A stretch of DNA of 64,000 nucleotides from Pseudomonas reidholzensis (lineage in GTDB: Bacteria; Pseudomonadota; Gammaproteobacteria; Pseudomonadales; Pseudomonadaceae): assembly GCF_900536025.1 (NCBI RefSeq), contig NZ_UNOZ01000030.1:62001-126000 (forward strand), in the 5' to 3' direction. Numbering within the stretch: the stretch's first letter is position 1; each line of letters opens with the position of its first letter. The position numbers and the translations under genes are program-made. This document shows, piece by piece, positions 61,225 to 64,000 of the stretch. The notes below the pieces were generated by a model. The model was not told where the DNA came from, searched no databases, and saw nothing but the letters and a program-made list of their open reading frames with translations.

Positions 61225-62514
61225 ATGCGCTGGATGCTGCTGGTGTTTTCACTAATTCTAACGGGCTGTGATGAGAGTACAGACTTTGTTTTTTTCACCA
61301 AGAACAGTCCATCCTCTCACGGGAAGAAGCTAACAATGAATCCGGGAGTTAATGATTACGGGAGGCTAATATTCACGTGCGCCCGCGAGCTGGCTCCGGC
61401 TCTACCCCCGGATGCAAACATTTTATTTGAGTATGCGCGATGGCTGCAAAAAAATAATTTGCTCAAGCGAGACGCAAGCGTTAACGCAGAAATTGCACGG
61501 CTGTATCGTATTGCTGCTGAGCACGGGCATTATAAAGCCAACATCAATCTGCAGAATGGCGCGATGCGTGGACGCTTTTCAATGCGCGCAGGCGAGCATT
61601 TAAGGTTCAGTCAGCAGCTAATCGATGCTGGTGTCGCCAGTGGGTATTGGTTTATAGGTTACTTCCTCCAGCAGGGGAGCGCCGGACTAAAGCGGGATCC
61701 AGAGATGGCACTACGTTATTTTCGCCGGGCCGCAGATGAAGGGAGTGCTGAGGCTCAGTATTCCCTAGCAGAGAAACTAGCACCTATCGACATCGCTCCG
61801 GAGATTGCTAGAGAAATGCGTCGTTGCGCTGCCGAACAAGGGCATGGAAAAGCAGCGCTCGCGTTGGGTATTAATCTCTCGAACAGCGGCCATTACCGTG
61901 AAGCGATGACGGTATACCAGCTCGGGGCGGCAGCAGGCAATAGTACCTCTGCATCGCTGTTGCGGCATGGGTTCGAGGGGGTGGATCCCAGTGATCAGCT
62001 GTATTACCTGGCACAACAGGAGGACGTAGAGCGTGCGGAGCGGTATCACAAGATCTGGCGAATTTTGGCGAACTATTCCTACGCCAGTCCATCTGTCCCC
62101 GACCTCAATGACATCGTTCCCCTCCCTCCCGCAAAATTGCCGCCATGGGATGGAAAACTGCAATGGTTGGAAGCACACCTGGCTAATGTACCCCCGGAAA
62201 AGCCGAGCGAGGTACTGATCCATACTTTGGCCAAAGCCAAGGTTCTCGACCCCGCTACTGGCAAGCCGATGCCAGGCTCACCGGCCTTCAGCGAAGCAAA
62301 CTTCCCGGTCATGACCTGCATCAGTGGCGAGCCCTGTCCGGAAAGTGGCTATTGGAAAATAATCTGGACTAGTTGGACCGAGCATATCCGCTATTTCGAG
62401 GAGGGCGATGTTATGCCGCGGCATTTAATGACCTGGCCTGAACCTCGACTGTGGCCGCTGCGCGACAAGATTGTTCAGCGTGAAGAACGCGTGAGGTGGG
62501 GGCTCCTGGGGTGA
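61225..62514 (+). CDS. Sel1-repeat lipoprotein, probable Tle5 immunity protein 3
   Basis: 429 residues, lipobox LILTGC with Asp at +2 (CDEST). Residues 20-50 differ from all other copies and are longer (TKNSPSSHGKKLTMNPGVNDYGR), and the repeat region is the most divergent (FSMRAGEHLRFSQQLIDAGVASGYWFIGYF; DPEMALRYFRRAADEGSAEAQYSLAEKLA). The C-terminal 150 residues return to near identity with copies 1 and 2. The chosen start gives the signal peptide. Divergent front with shared back suggests different specificity on a common scaffold (inference). Confidence 0.8.
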   Translation: MRWMLLVFSLILTGCDESTDFVFFTKNSPSSHGKKLTMNPGVNDYGRLIFTCARELAPALPPDANILFEYARWLQKNNLLKRDASVNAEIARLYRIAAEHGHYKANINLQNGAMRGRFSMRAGEHLRFSQQLIDAGVASGYWFIGYFLQQGSAGLKRDPEMALRYFRRAADEGSAEAQYSLAEKLAPIDIAPEIAREMRRCAAEQGHGKAALALGINLSNSGHYREAMTVYQLGAAAGNSTSASLLRHGFEGVDPSDQLYYLAQQEDVERAERYHKIWRILANYSYASPSVPDLNDIVPLPPAKLPPWDGKLQWLEAHLANVPPEKPSEVLIHTLAKAKVLDPATGKPMPGSPAFSEANFPVMTCISGEPCPESGYWKIIWTSWTEHIRYFEEGDVMPRHLMTWPEPRLWPLRDKIVQREERVRWGLLG

Positions 62515-62573
62515 AGCGGGCGGGCCTAAATAGTTGCGTGTTCTGACGGTACAGTTCTAGAGGATTTCGACTG
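62515..62573 (+). repeat. Repeated intergenic spacer, copy 3
   Basis: 59 bp, nearly identical to 59838-59897, with a 1-nt deletion around GGTACAGTTCTAG. Confidence 0.85.
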
Positions 62574-63743
62574 ATGCGCTGGATGCTGCTGGTACTTTCA
62601 CTACTTCTAACGGGCTGTGATGAGAGTGGGAACTTTGTTTTTTCCACCAGGGAGCCTGTCGTGGATTCGCTTGATGCGACGGACATAGATCTGGAATTCA
62701 CGTGCGTCCATGAGCGTGTGCCTGCTCCGCAGTCGGGCCCAGATATTCTGTTTAAGTACGCGCGCTGGCTGCAAAAAAATAACCAACTCAAACAAGACAA
62801 GGTCGTCCGTGTTGAGGTTGAACGGTTGTATCGTATAAGTAGCGAGAATGGCCATGTCAAAGCGAATATAAACTTGCAGAACGGCGCTATGCGCGGACAT
62901 TTCGAGCTTCATGGCGAAGAGTACTTGCGTCTGAGTCAACAGTTGATCGAGGCGGGCGTTGCAACAGGCTATTATTTTGTCGGTATTTTCTTGCGGCAAG
63001 GTGCGGCCGGTTTGCGGGAGGATCCGGAAATGGCATTGCGTTACTACCGTAAAGCTGCTGATGAGGGGAGCGCCCAGGCTCAGTCTTATGTGGCTGGGAA
63101 ACTGGCTCCGATCGATGTAGCCCCCGCCGTTGCTCTGCGGATGCGCAAGTGTGCAGCAACGCAAGGCAACGGCGACGCGGCTTCCTCATTGGGCGTGACA
63201 TTGAAAAGAATGGGGAGCTACAGAGAGGCAATTGAAGCATTTCAGCTAGGCGTGGCTGCAGGTGACGAAGTCTCAAGCTCTTTTTTAGATAAAGGTTTTC
63301 GAGGTCCTTTACCGAATGACCGATTGCACTATCTGGGACAGTCAACCGATATGGAACGCGCCGAGCGGTACAAAAAAATATGGCGGATACTTGCTAATTA
63401 CTCCTACGCTGACCCCAAAGTCCCAGAAATCAACGACATTGTTCCGCTACCTCCCGCAAAGTTGCCGCCTTGGGACGGCAAGCTGCAATGGTTGGAGGCA
63501 CGCCTGGCCAATGTTCCACCAGAAAAACCCAGCGAGGCACTGATCCATAAGTTGGCGAAAGACAAACTCCTCAATCCAGCCACCGGCAAGCCCATGCCGG
63601 GCTCACCGCACTTCATCCGAGCGAACTTCCAATCCATGCCATGCCCCAGTGGCAAGGCCTGCCCCGAGAGTATTCAGCGTGAATCGGAGGCAGTTCGGAT
63701 GAACGCCCTAGTCACCACTCAAACCCATCTTTCGGTCCAGTGA
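62574..63743 (+). CDS. Sel1-repeat lipoprotein, mosaic and C-terminally altered immunity paralog 4
   Basis: 389 residues, lipobox LLTGC, Asp at +2. Residues 1-75 follow copy 2; the section from about 85 to 200 follows copy 1 (YRISSENGH, GAAGLREDPEMALRYYRKAADEGSAQAQ). After CPSGKACPES the 43-residue segment that runs from GYWK to DKIV in the other copies is missing; the frame continues IQRE, resembling the later VQREE, and then ends in an unrelated tail (SEAVRMNALVTTQTHLSVQ). The gene is still open and may be functional or decaying. The PAAR gene starts 8 nt after its stop. Confidence 0.78.
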   Translation: MRWMLLVLSLLLTGCDESGNFVFSTREPVVDSLDATDIDLEFTCVHERVPAPQSGPDILFKYARWLQKNNQLKQDKVVRVEVERLYRISSENGHVKANINLQNGAMRGHFELHGEEYLRLSQQLIEAGVATGYYFVGIFLRQGAAGLREDPEMALRYYRKAADEGSAQAQSYVAGKLAPIDVAPAVALRMRKCAATQGNGDAASSLGVTLKRMGSYREAIEAFQLGVAAGDEVSSSFLDKGFRGPLPNDRLHYLGQSTDMERAERYKKIWRILANYSYADPKVPEINDIVPLPPAKLPPWDGKLQWLEARLANVPPEKPSEALIHKLAKDKLLNPATGKPMPGSPHFIRANFQSMPCPSGKACPESIQRESEAVRMNALVTTQTHLSVQ

Positions 63744-63751
63744 GGCAAACT

Positions 63752-64000
63752 ATGCGCGGAATTATCCGTATCGGCGACAAAACGACCGGCGGCGGCAACG
63801 TGCTGTCGGGGTCCACCGTCATGAAATTCAGCGGTATCGGTGTAGCCCGTGTTGGCGACCCGGTGCAATGCCCTTTACCCGGCCACGGCCGAACAGCCAT
63901 CGCCGAGGGCCACCCGACTTTCAAGGACAACGGTGCAGCCGTAGCCTTCAATGGCCACCTTTGCGCCTGCGGCTGTGCCTTGGTGTGTTCGCTGCCCGAA
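63752..64000 (+). CDS. PAAR-domain protein (3' end outside window)
   Basis: First 83 residues of a PAAR protein, the spike tip that caps VgrG and carries effectors in type VI secretion. MRGIIRIGDKTTGGGNVLSGS, GVARVGDPVQCPLPGHG and AVAFNGHLCACGCALV show the PAAR repeats and the Cys/His residues that bind zinc at the tip. GAGG precedes the ATG, and the gap to the upstream lipoprotein stop is 8 nt. Whether it stands alone or is the N-terminus of a larger toxin cannot be seen because the window ends. Confidence 0.85.
   Translation, partial: MRGIIRIGDKTTGGGNVLSGSTVMKFSGIGVARVGDPVQCPLPGHGRTAIAEGHPTFKDNGAAVAFNGHLCACGCALVCSLPE

Overview
The window is high-GC, densely packed chromosomal DNA that reads as a fluorescent Pseudomonas, most likely of the P. 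putida group. The evidence is near-complete recognition of Pseudomonas proteins (XenA with Cys25, MoaA of 334 residues, RNase D of 377, the YcgN/YcgL/YajD small proteins) and five P. putida-type inverted REP elements built on GCGGGTAAACCCGCTCC. No rRNA, tRNA, IS element, phage or CRISPR array was seen. Both window ends cut a gene.

Layout. 1-3.5 kb: end of a polyamine-type transport/oxidation unit (PotF-like binding protein, FAD amine oxidase, LysR). 3.5-14.6 kb: a non-phosphorylative pentonate cluster: IlvD/Edd dehydratase, MHS permease and XylX-like dehydratase on the minus strand, then a GbpR-like LysR, 2-oxoglutarate semialdehyde dehydrogenase, MFS permease, SDR, FAH hydrolase and 2-hydroxyacid dehydrogenase on the plus strand. 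The enzymes allow two fates for 2-keto-3-deoxypentonate: 2-oxoglutarate, or pyruvate plus glycolate. Two copies of one composite operator flank the regulator. 14.6-16.1 kb: ArsR regulator divergent from xenA over a perfect inverted repeat. 16.1-27.7 kb: hydroxyproline catabolism: an ABC transporter plus aconitase-X operon for cis-3-hydroxyproline, and epimerase, deaminase and dehydrogenase genes for trans-4-hydroxyproline, with GntR and AraC regulators. Its 2-oxoglutarate semialdehyde dehydrogenase is not in the cluster, but one lies in the pentonate cluster.

27.7-33.9 kb: a molybdenum module (LysR, moaB, bestrophin, moaA, FdhF/YdeP oxidoreductase) in which two promoters share a 30-bp element. 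34-36 kb: Lrp regulator and PLP sulfur enzyme. 36.4-43.7 kb: phosphoethanolamine transferase with a ColR-like box, rnd-ycgL, and small conserved genes. 44-50 kb: a second GntR-controlled catabolic unit (FAD oxidase, MFS, DapA-family lyase, aldehyde dehydrogenase). 50.2-56.1 kb: housekeeping and conserved genes.

56.1-64 kb is the most unusual part. After about 640 bp of AT-richer DNA without a convincing gene comes a type VI secretion phospholipase D effector (Tle5 family, two HKD motifs). It overlaps the first of four tandem paralogous lipoproteins with Sel1-like repeats, which are probable immunity proteins, and the series ends with a PAAR protein cut by the window edge. The paralogs share almost identical 3' ends and spacers, the fourth is a mosaic with a deleted C-terminal segment, and all carry Asp after the lipobox cysteine. 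This looks like an actively recombining effector-immunity array.
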